A DNA stretch of 59,442 nucleotides, from NCBI RefSeq assembly GCF_000710915.1, contig NZ_BAUA01000116.1, forward strand, positions 1-59,442, written 5' to 3'. This document shows positions 25,414-33,381 of the stretch, piece after piece. A program made the position numbers and the translations under genes. Each line of letters begins with the position of its first letter. Position 1 is the first letter of the stretch. This stretch comes from Nocardia brasiliensis IFM 10847. GTDB lineage: Bacteria > Actinomycetota > Actinomycetes > Mycobacteriales > Mycobacteriaceae. The notes under the pieces were generated by a model, which saw nothing but the letters and a program-made list of their open reading frames with translations, was not told the DNA's origin and did not search any database.

Positions 25414-26709
25414 TTGCGATCCCACGCCTCGCGGTCGCATGTCGTGCGACCACCGGCTGAGCGGTCCTCCGCTGCGCCCGCGCAGGCCGCGGTCCGCAAG
25501 CTCTTCCCGGCGCTGGCCGAATCCACCGAGGTGTATCTGGACAGCGCGGCCACCACGCAGAAGCCGCGGCCGGTCATCGACGTGATCAACCACTATCACA
25601 GCTCCCGCACCGCCAACGCCGGTCGCGGCACCTATCCGTGGGCCACCAGCCTGAGCGGGCGGATCACCCGCATCCGGCAGCGCGCGGCCGCCTTCATCGG
25701 TGCCGCGCACGCCGACGAGGTGGTCTTCACCGGCGGGGCGACGGCCGCGCTCAACGCCGTGGCGCTGTCCTGGGGCCTGGCGGTGCTCGAGGACGGCGAC
25801 GAGATCCTCTACAGCCCAAATGATCACGCGTCCAATGTGCATCCGTGGCATCACCTGCGCGGTCTGCTCGCCCGGTTCGGGCGGCGGCTGGAGCTGGTGC
25901 CGTACCGGGTGACCGCGGCGGGCGCCGCCGACACCACCGACATCCTGGCCAAGGTCGGCCCGCGCACCCGGTTGATCACCACCAGCCATCTGCATCACGT
26001 GTACGGCGGGCTGACCACCCTGGAAGAACTGCGCGGCCGGCTCGACCCCGAGATCCTGCTGTGCTTCGACTGCAGCCAGAGCGGCGGACATCTACCGGTG
26101 GACGTGACCGAGCTCGACGCCGATTTCGCGATCTTCGCCGCGCACAAGATGTTCGGCACGCCGGGAACCGGAATCCTGTACTGCCGCAGGCGGGTCCACG
26201 ATCGGCTGGTGCCGTTTCTGCCCGGCGGCAATTCCGGGGTACGGGTGAGCGAGGCAGGCCTGGTGCCCGCGGCGATGCCGGCGCTGCTGGAGGGCGGCAC
26301 GCAGAACATTCCCGGCATCCTCGCGCTCGGCAGCGCGCTCGAGGTGCTCGAATCGCTCGACGTGGCCGCCATCGCCGCGCACAACCGCATGCTGACCCTG
26401 CGCCTCATCGAGGGGCTGCGGCCGATCCACGGGCTCGAGTTCCGGCCGGGCCCCGCCTACGCGCCGGACCCGGTCGGTTACGGCATCGTCTCGTTCACGC
26501 TGGACGGGATCTCGGCGGCGGACCTCGGGTTCGTGCTGAGCGAATTGGGTTTCCTGGTCCGGACCGGCCTGCACTGCACCGTCGCGCCCGAGGAGAGCCC
26601 CGCGGGCCACGACGACTCGGTCCGGGTCAGCACGCACATCTACAACACCGCCGACGAGATCGACCGGTTCACCAAGTGCGTCATGACGATTGCCGAGGAG
26701 GTCACATAA
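25414..26709 (+). CDS. Class V aminotransferase, cysteine-desulfurase-like (SufS/CsdA type)
   Basis: A 431-residue PLP enzyme, first gene of a four-gene operon. The TTG at 25414 is chosen because GGAGGGAG lies just upstream; no better start fits. EVYLDSAATTQKPRPVID opens the fold, the PLP Lys is K245 in FAAHKMFGTPGTG, and C388 in VRTGLHCTVAPE occupies the position of the catalytic persulfide Cys of SufS. An HxH-like SHLHHVYGG also matches. It should release sulfur from cysteine (or selenocysteine) and pass it on. No sufBCD or ThiI is near, so it probably serves the operon's own pathway. The next gene starts 2 bases after its stop. Confidence 0.87.
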   Translation: MRSHASRSHVVRPPAERSSAAPAQAAVRKLFPALAESTEVYLDSAATTQKPRPVIDVINHYHSSRTANAGRGTYPWATSLSGRITRIRQRAAAFIGAAHADEVVFTGGATAALNAVALSWGLAVLEDGDEILYSPNDHASNVHPWHHLRGLLARFGRRLELVPYRVTAAGAADTTDILAKVGPRTRLITTSHLHHVYGGLTTLEELRGRLDPEILLCFDCSQSGGHLPVDVTELDADFAIFAAHKMFGTPGTGILYCRRRVHDRLVPFLPGGNSGVRVSEAGLVPAAMPALLEGGTQNIPGILALGSALEVLESLDVAAIAAHNRMLTLRLIEGLRPIHGLEFRPGPAYAPDPVGYGIVSFTLDGISAADLGFVLSELGFLVRTGLHCTVAPEESPAGHDDSVRVSTHIYNTADEIDRFTKCVMTIAEEVT

Positions 26710-26711
26710 CC

Positions 26712-27995
26712 ATGGACACCCCGCGCTACGACCGTAGGGCCGCGTCCCGGGTGCTGGCGGGTCTGGCCCAGCCCGGGCTGTTCCGCACGCCGGTACCGTT
26801 GCCCGACCGCCGCCGTTTCGAATACACCTGCACCGCACTGCATACCGAGCCGAACAGTCATCTCACCTACTCCCAGCGGCTGTATCTGGAGCGGTTCATG
26901 CGGCCGTGCCGTCCCTACCAGGTGACCAGTGCGACGCACCGGATCACCTGGACCGACAGCGACGGCATCCCCAACACCGGCCACTTCCGCGCGGACGGCC
27001 TCGGCCCGCTGGTGCCGATCGCCATGCGCGAGACCGTGCTCGCGCTGTGGCACGCGTTCGAGGCGAATACCGCCTTCGCCGAACGCGTCTCGGCGCTGGG
27101 CCCACGCGAGCACGCGGTGCTCGACGCGACCACCACCGACCACGAACCGACCGATATCTTCCGGGTCGGCATCGAGGCGGCAGGTCGCGCGCTCGCGCAG
27201 CACGCACTGCTGGCCAGGCAGACCCCGTACCGCAGCGCCGCCGAATTCGCCAGGGGCATCCACGAATCCGGTCTGTTCGCCGCGGTTGCGACCCGATGGT
27301 ATTGGGAACTGCAGGCGTCCACGTATCGGCGCGGCATGATCCCGGTGACGCTGATCACCCAGCCCGACGGCACGGTCCGGTACTCCGCGGAGACCGTGGC
27401 GACACTGCGGGCGATGAAGGACGCCACCATCTCCGACGCGCACACGGTGATGCGGCGCGCGACCCACGTCGAGGGCTTGTCCATTCCCGAGGCGATCGCC
27501 AAGTACCACGACGATCTCGATCTCATCTCCCGTCAGTACGCTCTGCTGCCCGCGGGCACCCGACCCGCCTGCCTGGCCGCGATGCCGCACCACCTCGGTG
27601 GCGGGCACTACAGCATCCTGCCGGTAGTCGTCGACCGCTTCGTCGCGGTGTTCGAGCAGTTGGTCGGTCGCTGCGAGCCGGCCGAGGTGAGCGCCGAGCT
27701 GAACGAGGCGACCGCCGACCAGGCAGCGACCGCCGAGGATCAGGTGTTCTACGTCCCGGACATGACCTGCAAGCACTGCGTGCGGACGATCGGCGGCGTG
27801 CTCGAGTCGATGGACATCCGAGTGGTCGAGATCGATCTGATCAGCAAGCGTGTGGTGGCCGAGTTCCGCAGCCCGCGCAACCGGGCGCGGGCGTTCGAGG
27901 CGATCCGCGACGGCGGCTACAACCCGGTCGCCGAGCAGCCGCAGACCCCGGCCGAAGAAGCGGTCGCCGCCCAGCCGTCGGAATCCGCGGTATGA
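26712..27995 (+). CDS. Unknown protein with C-terminal heavy-metal-associated (HMA) domain
   Basis: A 427-residue cytoplasmic-looking protein, second gene of the PLP operon. Residues 1 to about 335 match no family I know; they are helical and rich in His (AIAKYHDDLDLISRQYALL, MPHHLGGGHYS). After a short Glu/Ala linker comes an HMA domain (about 345-406): VFYVPDMTCKHCVRTIGGVL with the metal-binding pair C353/C356, and a final DGGYNP. HMA domains bind Cu(I), Zn or similar through the CxxC pair. Fusion to an unknown enzyme-like body inside a sulfur/PLP operon suggests metal delivery to, or sensing of, a sulfur ligand. The stop overlaps the next start by 4 bases. Confidence 0.8.
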   Translation: MDTPRYDRRAASRVLAGLAQPGLFRTPVPLPDRRRFEYTCTALHTEPNSHLTYSQRLYLERFMRPCRPYQVTSATHRITWTDSDGIPNTGHFRADGLGPLVPIAMRETVLALWHAFEANTAFAERVSALGPREHAVLDATTTDHEPTDIFRVGIEAAGRALAQHALLARQTPYRSAAEFARGIHESGLFAAVATRWYWELQASTYRRGMIPVTLITQPDGTVRYSAETVATLRAMKDATISDAHTVMRRATHVEGLSIPEAIAKYHDDLDLISRQYALLPAGTRPACLAAMPHHLGGGHYSILPVVVDRFVAVFEQLVGRCEPAEVSAELNEATADQAATAEDQVFYVPDMTCKHCVRTIGGVLESMDIRVVEIDLISKRVVAEFRSPRNRARAFEAIRDGGYNPVAEQPQTPAEEAVAAQPSESAV

Positions 27996-29482
27996 CGGCA
28001 GCGCCACCGGCGCTACCCGCGAAGATCCATCCGCTGGTACGCGCCTATCTGGACACCCCCGGTGCGGTCGCCGATACCGTGCGACGGTTCGGCTCGCCGG
28101 TGCACCTGCTGTTCCCGCAGGTGTTCGCGGAGAATCTGGGGCGGTTTCGTGCGCTGCTGGAACAGCGGCTGCCCGGCCATCGAATCTGCTACGCGCACAA
28201 GGTCAATCAGTCGCAGGCGTTCGTCCGCACCGCCGAGCGCGCGGGGATCGCCGTCGATGTCGCCTCGCCGCAGGAGCTGGCGAGCGCGGCCGGTGCGGGC
28301 TTCGGGCCGATGCGCATCGAGGTCACCGGTCCGAAAGGCGAAGTGTTCCTGCGCGATCTGATCGCCCGCGGCGTGACGATCAACGTGGACAACCTGTGGG
28401 AGCTGCGGCGCATCGTCGAACTCACCGAGCCGCATGCCGCCGTGCCGGTGCTGCTGCGCGTATCCGGGTTCCACGACGCACAGGTGAGCCGGTTCGGCGT
28501 GCCGCTGTCCGCGGTGGCCGCCGCCTTCGAGTTGCTCTGTGCACATCAGGATCGAATCACATTCCTCGGCTTTGCTTTTCACCTCGACTCCGGAGACGCG
28601 GGAGAACGCGTCCGCGCGATAGACGCCTGCCTGTCGCTGATCGAGGAAAGCTACGCGCGCGGCCTCACGCCCTCGGTGGTCGATATCGGGGGTGGGTTCC
28701 GGCAGGTCTTCACGGCCGACGCCGATCGTTTCGACGAGTACGTCCAGGCGTTGCGCGATGCGCTGCTCGGCTTGCGGGCGCCGATGAGCTGGGGCAACAA
28801 CACCTTCGGGTATCACGTGGCCAACGGTGCGGTGCACGGGATACCGGTGTTCCACAAGTACGCCAACACGGTTCCGGCGACCGCGCTGCTCGAGGACGTG
28901 CTCGGCGCCGCACTGGAGCGGCACGGCGGACGGACCGTCGCCGAGGTGCTCTCGGACAATCTGCTGGACATGTGGCTGGAGCCGGGAAAGGCGCTGGCCG
29001 ATCACGCGGGGGTGACGGTGGCCGAAGTCGAGTTCGTCAAGGAGATCGCGGACGGCAGCGTGCTGGTGCACGTCGATCTCAGCCGGGACTGTGTGACGCC
29101 GGCGGACCAGGAGGTGATGGTCGACCCCGTCATCCTGCCGGGCGACGGACGGACCATCACCGAAAGCGCCCCGGCGGGTGTGTATTTCGCCGGACGGCTC
29201 TGTCTGGAGCGCGATCTGATCACCAATCACCTGGTGTGGCCGGCCGATCGGCCGCGGCCCGGTGATCTGGTGGTGTTCCCGAACACCGCCGCGTACCACA
29301 TGGATCTGTCCGCGGCGTCCGCGTCCATGCACCCACGCCCGAGCAAGCTCGTCGTGACCTACGACGACAACGATTTCCGGGTGTGCCACGACGCGGAGTA
29401 CCAACCGGCGCCCACCCACCACACCCCGCCACTCGCGTCCCGGCCACCGTCGGCGCCGCGCCACAGCACCGAGGCGCGCTGA
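27992..29482 (+). CDS. Group-III PLP decarboxylase-like enzyme (DapDC/ODC fold)
   Basis: A 496-residue alanine-racemase-fold enzyme, third gene of the operon, starting in an ATGA overlap. The PLP Lys is K70 in ICYAHKVNQ (compare YAxKAN in LysA), H197 lies in FAFHLDSG, the phosphate-binding DIGGGF is at 231-236, and GRLCLERD near the C-terminus fits the active-site GxxCxxxD. So decarboxylase chemistry on an amino acid is plausible, but the departures from LysA/SpeA motifs argue against plain lysine or arginine metabolism. From memory it resembles the Y4yA group of unassigned PLP enzymes. A His/Pro-rich tail follows residue 470. Confidence 0.83.
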   Translation: MTAAPPALPAKIHPLVRAYLDTPGAVADTVRRFGSPVHLLFPQVFAENLGRFRALLEQRLPGHRICYAHKVNQSQAFVRTAERAGIAVDVASPQELASAAGAGFGPMRIEVTGPKGEVFLRDLIARGVTINVDNLWELRRIVELTEPHAAVPVLLRVSGFHDAQVSRFGVPLSAVAAAFELLCAHQDRITFLGFAFHLDSGDAGERVRAIDACLSLIEESYARGLTPSVVDIGGGFRQVFTADADRFDEYVQALRDALLGLRAPMSWGNNTFGYHVANGAVHGIPVFHKYANTVPATALLEDVLGAALERHGGRTVAEVLSDNLLDMWLEPGKALADHAGVTVAEVEFVKEIADGSVLVHVDLSRDCVTPADQEVMVDPVILPGDGRTITESAPAGVYFAGRLCLERDLITNHLVWPADRPRPGDLVVFPNTAAYHMDLSAASASMHPRPSKLVVTYDDNDFRVCHDAEYQPAPTHHTPPLASRPPSAPRHSTEAR

Positions 29483-30807
29483 TGCGCTACGACCACATCA
29501 CCGAACTCATCGGCAACACTCCCCTGCTGCGCCTCGACCCGGCGGTACACGGCCTGCGCAATGTCGAGTTGTACGCGAAGCTGGAGTCGCACAACCCCTT
29601 CGGCTCGGTCAAGGATCGGGTCGCGTGGGGCATGATCCGCGACGAGCTCGACGATATCGTGGCGCGCGGTCAGAGCTTCATCGAGGCGTCGAGCGGCAAT
29701 ACCGCCAAGGCGTTGCGGATTCTGGGCGCGGTGCACGGCATCGGACTGCGCGCGGTCACCAATCGGATCAAGGTCGCCGAGGTGCGCGAGCTGCTCCAGC
29801 TCTTCGGCACCGAGATCGTCGAGCTGCCGGGGCTTTCCGAGTGCCCCGATCCGACGACACCGAACGACGTCTACGCGGTGATCGAGGCGACCATGGCGCA
29901 GCGGCCCGGCGCTTACCACCACGCCTCGCAGTACACCAACGAGAAGAACATCGAGGCGCATCACCACGGCACCGGGCGCGAGATCCACGAGGACCTCGCC
30001 GCCGACGGGATCACCCGGGTCGACTACCTCATCGGCGGACTCGGCACCACCGGCTCGACCAGGGGCACCGCCACCTACCTGCGCAAGCACAATCCCGAAT
30101 TGCGCGCCGTCGCCGTGGTTTCCGAGCGCGCCGACTTCATTCCCGGGATCCGCTCGGAGAGCGAGATGTGGGAGGTGGGACTGTTCCAGCCCGACTTCTA
30201 CGACAGCATCGTGACCGTCGAGGCCGCCCGCGCGGTCGACGCCACGCTGCGCCTGGCCACCGGCTACGGCATCCTGGCCGGGCCGACCAGCGGCGCGAGC
30301 TACGTGGCCGCGCTGGATACCCTTGCCGCCGAAGCGGATTCGGCGCGCCCTGCGGACGACCCGATCGTCGCGGTGTTCATCGTCTGCGACCGGCTGGAAC
30401 CCTATCTGTCCTACCTCAAGAAGCGCAGGCCCGACCTGTTCTCGCCTGCCGCGCGCGCCTCCGCGCCGACTCCGGCCGAACTGAGTACGACCCCGACCGT
30501 ATCCCCGGACGAACTCGCCGAACTGGACCGCACCGGCAAGCCGACCATCGTCGACACTCGCGGTGCGATGGCCTACCGGATCGGGCATGTGCCCGGCGCG
30601 CTCAATATCCGCGACGATCAACTCGATGACATGTTCGCCCAGGGCATTCCGTTTCCGCGGTCGCGGCCGCTGGTGTTCGTGTGCCCGGTCGGCGAGCTCT
30701 CGCTGCGGTTCGCGGCCCGCGCGCAGCAGGCCGGGTACGACGCCACCAGTCTGGCGGGCGGGGTCGCCGCGTGGCGCGCCGCGGGCCTGCCGCTCGAGCG
30801 CGGCTGA
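29482..30807 (+). CDS. Cysteine synthase-like enzyme fused to rhodanese
   Basis: A 441-residue fusion, last gene of the operon, starting one base inside the previous stop (TGATG). Residues 1-320 are a fold-type II PLP enzyme: K44 in NPFGSVKDRVAW, the asparagine loop SSGNTA (70-75) and the phosphate loop GGLGTTGSTRGTA (185-197). Residues about 340-441 are a rhodanese: TIVDTRGAMAYRIGHVPGA and the persulfide Cys C401 in FVCPVGELS. The pair could make a beta-substituted alanine and accept or donate sulfane sulfur, possibly from the desulfurase of gene one. Close to staphyloferrin-B-type SbnA and CysM as well; substrate unknown. Confidence 0.85.
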   Translation: MRYDHITELIGNTPLLRLDPAVHGLRNVELYAKLESHNPFGSVKDRVAWGMIRDELDDIVARGQSFIEASSGNTAKALRILGAVHGIGLRAVTNRIKVAEVRELLQLFGTEIVELPGLSECPDPTTPNDVYAVIEATMAQRPGAYHHASQYTNEKNIEAHHHGTGREIHEDLAADGITRVDYLIGGLGTTGSTRGTATYLRKHNPELRAVAVVSERADFIPGIRSESEMWEVGLFQPDFYDSIVTVEAARAVDATLRLATGYGILAGPTSGASYVAALDTLAAEADSARPADDPIVAVFIVCDRLEPYLSYLKKRRPDLFSPAARASAPTPAELSTTPTVSPDELAELDRTGKPTIVDTRGAMAYRIGHVPGALNIRDDQLDDMFAQGIPFPRSRPLVFVCPVGELSLRFAARAQQAGYDATSLAGGVAAWRAAGLPLERG

Positions 30808-30915
30808 TCCATCACTCGATTACGGGCGTGTCCCGTGGCCATGGCAGGCAAACTACCGGTGAGCGCAGCACCGTGCTGCATGTTCTCTGCCAATGCCCGA
30901 AAGAGATGGTTCATC

Positions 30916-31323
30916 ATGTTCCGCTCGAACAAATCCATCGCCGCCGCGTTGACCTCGTTCGGCGCCGTGTCCGCGGCTCTGGTGGTCGCCGCGCCGGCCG
31001 CGCCCGCGACAGTCAATGCCGTCGGCGTGGCGCCCGGATTGAGCTTCGGCAGCTCCACCGCCTTCGGCACGAGTTGCACCTACATCGCCACGGCCACCGC
31101 GACACCGGGCGACGTCGTCGGCTTCTTCGATCCCACCGGCACCTTCGATCCCGGCGGCTGGATCACGGTCCCCAGCTCCGGCACCGTGACCGCGAAGTGG
31201 ACGCCGCTGGTCCCCGGCAATCACACCGTCTACGCGGTGCGCAACGAAGGCGAGTTCGTCTCGACGCAGGCGACTGTCGGCACCGGTGTCAATCTGGGCT
31301 TCGCGTGCCTGGTGCTGCCTTGA
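30916..31323 (+). CDS. Small secreted protein with Ig-like fold
   Basis: A 135-residue exported protein. MFRSNKSIAAALTSFGAVSAALVVAAPAAPA is a signal peptide. The mature part (about 100 residues, two Cys at CTYIATA and FACLVLP) alternates small hydrophobics and Gly/Thr like a beta-sandwich. The start at 30916 puts the signal peptide at the N-terminus; an upstream in-frame ATG would bury it. A strong hairpin follows the stop. Function unknown. Confidence 0.72.
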   Translation: MFRSNKSIAAALTSFGAVSAALVVAAPAAPATVNAVGVAPGLSFGSSTAFGTSCTYIATATATPGDVVGFFDPTGTFDPGGWITVPSSGTVTAKWTPLVPGNHTVYAVRNEGEFVSTQATVGTGVNLGFACLVLP

Positions 31324-31350
31324 TCGGATGGCGCGAGTCGCGAGCCCGGT

Positions 31351-31386
31351 GACGACCGGCCCGCCGATGCCGGTGGGCCGGTCGTC
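31351..31386 (+). terminator. Terminator hairpin
   Basis: Perfect 12-base arms GACGACCGGCCC and GGGCCGGTCGTC around a 12-base loop, 28 bases after the secreted protein's stop. No T-run. It probably ends the PLP-operon/secreted-protein transcript before the leaderless TetR gene. Confidence 0.75.
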
Positions 31387-31440
31387 CTGTCGCGTCGCGG
31401 GTCGCCGTTGCCGGGGGCGACCAGGCACTAATGTGGTGCC

Positions 31441-32070
31441 GTGCAATCAGGCCAGGAATCAGACGACGACGCGGGCCCACGGATCTGGGGCGGCACGACC
31501 CTCACCGAACGCCGGGAGGCGCGCCGCGGCGCGCTGCTCGAGGCCGCACTCGATCTGATCGGCGAGGCGGGCGCGAGCGGGGTGACCATGCGCGCGGTCT
31601 GTCGCAGAGCCAATCTCACCGACCGCTATTTCTACGAAAGCTTCAGCAGCCGAGACGAACTGCTCGACGTGCTCTACCGTCAGGTCGCCGAGGAATTCCT
31701 GCAGCCGATGACCGCGTTCGCCGCGGCCGACGAGCCGTCCCGGGATCGCGAACTGGCCCAGATCCTGGTCGACAAGGTGCTCGCCGATCCCCGCAAGTCC
31801 CGGCTGTTCCTGGTCGAGCCGTACTCCAGCACCGGGCTCGGGCAGACCACCATCTCGGTGATGCCCGAATTCACCCGTTTGATGCAGGATCACCTGTTCG
31901 CCCACATCGACGATCCGGTCAAACGCAGGCTCGCCGCGGTCACCATGGCCAGCGGCAACGCGGGCATGTTCTCCGCCTGGCTCAACGGCTCGCTGCGCGC
32001 CACCCGCGACGAGATCGTCGACCACTGCGTCGCGGTGCTCACCGCGTACCGCGCGATGTACCGCGACTGA
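31441..32070 (+). CDS. TetR-family transcriptional regulator
   Basis: A 209-residue repressor. HTH: RREARRGALLEAALDLIGEAG and VTMRAVCRRANLTDRYFYESF. The rest is the helical ligand domain. GTG start at 31441 is leaderless by position: TAATGT (31429-31434) lies 6 bases upstream. It ends about 90 bases before the M-box riboswitch and may be unrelated to the MgtC operon. Target not visible. Confidence 0.88.
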   Translation: MQSGQESDDDAGPRIWGGTTLTERREARRGALLEAALDLIGEAGASGVTMRAVCRRANLTDRYFYESFSSRDELLDVLYRQVAEEFLQPMTAFAAADEPSRDRELAQILVDKVLADPRKSRLFLVEPYSSTGLGQTTISVMPEFTRLMQDHLFAHIDDPVKRRLAAVTMASGNAGMFSAWLNGSLRATRDEIVDHCVAVLTAYRAMYRD

Positions 32071-32164
32071 ATCGCCGCGTGCGCGGCTCAGGCACAACAG
32101 GATTGGGCACTGCGACCGCGATCACATCGGGTTGCCAACGTTTCCGTTCGGGTGTTTACTGGCC

Positions 32165-32335
32165 ACCGCAAGGTGCCGATCGTTCGCTGAGGCTCCTTCA
32201 CGGAAACAGGCCAGCGACCCCGAACGTCGAGAGACGCCCCGGGTCAGGACAGATCTCCCCGGCTTAAGGGGTGATCCCGATTGGCTCCCGGTCCGCCGGG
32301 TTCACGCCGTGAAGTGCCAAAGGTCTTACGAGGAG
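32165..32335 (+). ncRNA. M-box (ykoK) magnesium riboswitch
   Basis: A Mg2+-sensing leader RNA. Conserved blocks appear in order: GCTGAGGCTCCTTCACGG (about 32186), ACGTCGAGAGACGCC with GGGTCAGGACAG (about 32225-32260) and GTGCCAAAGGTCTTACGAGG (32314-32333), which match the M-box consensus closely. High Mg2+ would fold it and reduce expression downstream. It precedes a leader ORF and mgtC. Outer boundaries are approximate. Confidence 0.88.
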
Positions 32336-32441
32336 GGGTGCCCACCGGCGTTTTTGCCGGGTTCCCCTGCTGTGCTCTGCAACGATCAAGTCATGACGCT
32401 CGGTGGATGCCGTGTGCCGAGAGGCGAGGGAGGTGAGCCGG
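32336..32441 (+). promoter_or_regulatory. M-box expression platform
   Basis: Immediately after the aptamer a short hairpin CCGGC-GTTTTT-GCCGG (32345-32360) forms, with flanking GGGG and CCCC that may extend it. This is a candidate switch stem. The GGAGGTGA ribosome site of the leader ORF lies just downstream (32429-32436). Confidence 0.55.
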
Positions 32442-32597
32442 ATGCCCGGCGGTAACAGTCCGAATACCAGTTTGCCCATTATTCACCCAGCGACCACCCC
32501 GCCAGCGTTCCGAAGGCGGCCACCGCGGCATACCCTCGCGCGATACCCGGCGCACGGGCGCCGGCGAGTACGCCACGTGGACAAAGCAACCTCGTGA
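32442..32597 (+). CDS. Proline-rich leader ORF between M-box and mgtC (51 aa)
   Basis: A 51-codon ORF with nine prolines, eight in the first 28 codons (positions 2, 7, 12, 16, 20, 21, 27, 28), and an Arg-rich second half. Its ribosome site GGAGGTGA, five bases before the ATG, is almost perfectly complementary to the 16S tail, among the best in the window, so it is probably translated. Salmonella mgtA and mgtC leaders also carry short Pro-codon ORFs (mgtL, mgtP) whose ribosome stalling controls the downstream gene. The same logic here is inference. The product itself need not be functional. Confidence 0.6.
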   Translation: MPGGNSPNTSLPIIHPATTPPAFRRRPPRHTLARYPAHGRRRVRHVDKATS

Positions 32598-32601
32598 CCT
32601 A

Positions 32602-32619
32602 GCCGAGCGTCGGCTCGGC
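32602..32619 (+). repeat. Hairpin between leader ORF and mgtC
   Basis: GCCGAGC-GTCG-GCTCGGC, a 7-base perfect stem starting 4 bases after the leader stop and ending 43 bases before the mgtC ATG. It could act as an attenuator coupled to leader translation. Confidence 0.55.
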
Positions 32620-32661
32620 GCGGGCACGGGCGGGCGGCGCTGACTGTTCAGGAGTGCGGTC

Positions 32662-33381
32662 ATGACAACAGTGGAAATGATCCTCCGGCTGCTCACCGGC
32701 GTCGGTCTGGGCGCGGCCATCGGCTTCGAACGGCAATACCGGGCCCGGATGGCGGGCCTGCGCACCAACGCGCTGGTCGCCGCGGGGGCCACCCTGTTCG
32801 TGCTGCTCTCGGCGCACGGCTTCGCGGGCGGCACCGCCGACCCGACCCGGGTCGCCGCGCAGATCGTGTCCGGCATCGGCTTCCTCGGCGCGGGCGTCAT
32901 CATCCGCGACGGGCTCAATGTGCGCGGTCTCAACACCGCGGCCACGCTGTGGTGCGCGGCCGCCGTCGGCGCGCTCGCCGGCGCCGGGATGTACAGCACG
33001 GCCGCGGCGGGCACCGTGGCGGTGATCGTGGTCAACATCGCGCTGCGCGCCGCCGGACGCGCCGTCGACCGGCAGCCCGAAGCGGGCGGGGAGCAGCCTG
33101 CGTCCTACGCGTTCGCCGCCGTAACCAACGACGACAATGAAGCGCACGTCCGGGCATTGCTCGTACAAGCGTTGACGCGCACCGATTTTCAGCTCGTCTC
33201 GATCTCCAGCGCGAACACCGGCACGCCGGGCCGGGTCGAGGTGCGCGCCGAACTGTTCGGCGATCAGCGCGACGACCGGCAGATGGAATCCGCGGTCAGC
33301 AGGCTGAGCCTGGAGCCGTCGGTGACCAGCGTCGGCTGGCACATCGCGGGCACCGCCGAGGCGAAGGGACCGCAGGCATGA
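32662..33381 (+). CDS. mgtC: MgtC/SapB family membrane protein
   Basis: A 239-residue MgtC-type protein. The N-terminal membrane domain (about residues 1-135) shows LLTGVGLGAAIGFERQYRARMAGLRTNALVAAGA and GVIIRDGLNVRGLNTAATLWCAAAVG, the conserved MgtC signature. A C-terminal ACT-like cytoplasmic domain follows. MgtC proteins help bacteria survive low Mg2+ and macrophages; they are not pumps themselves. It is first in an operon under the M-box riboswitch; the stop overlaps the permease start by 4 bases. Confidence 0.92.
   Translation: MTTVEMILRLLTGVGLGAAIGFERQYRARMAGLRTNALVAAGATLFVLLSAHGFAGGTADPTRVAAQIVSGIGFLGAGVIIRDGLNVRGLNTAATLWCAAAVGALAGAGMYSTAAAGTVAVIVVNIALRAAGRAVDRQPEAGGEQPASYAFAAVTNDDNEAHVRALLVQALTRTDFQLVSISSANTGTPGRVEVRAELFGDQRDDRQMESAVSRLSLEPSVTSVGWHIAGTAEAKGPQA

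Noticed and set aside
25845..26711. Long upstream extension of the HMA gene in the same frame
   Set aside because: It overlaps the desulfurase-like gene and is Arg/Ala-rich. The ATG at 26712, 2 bases after the previous stop, is the sensible start.
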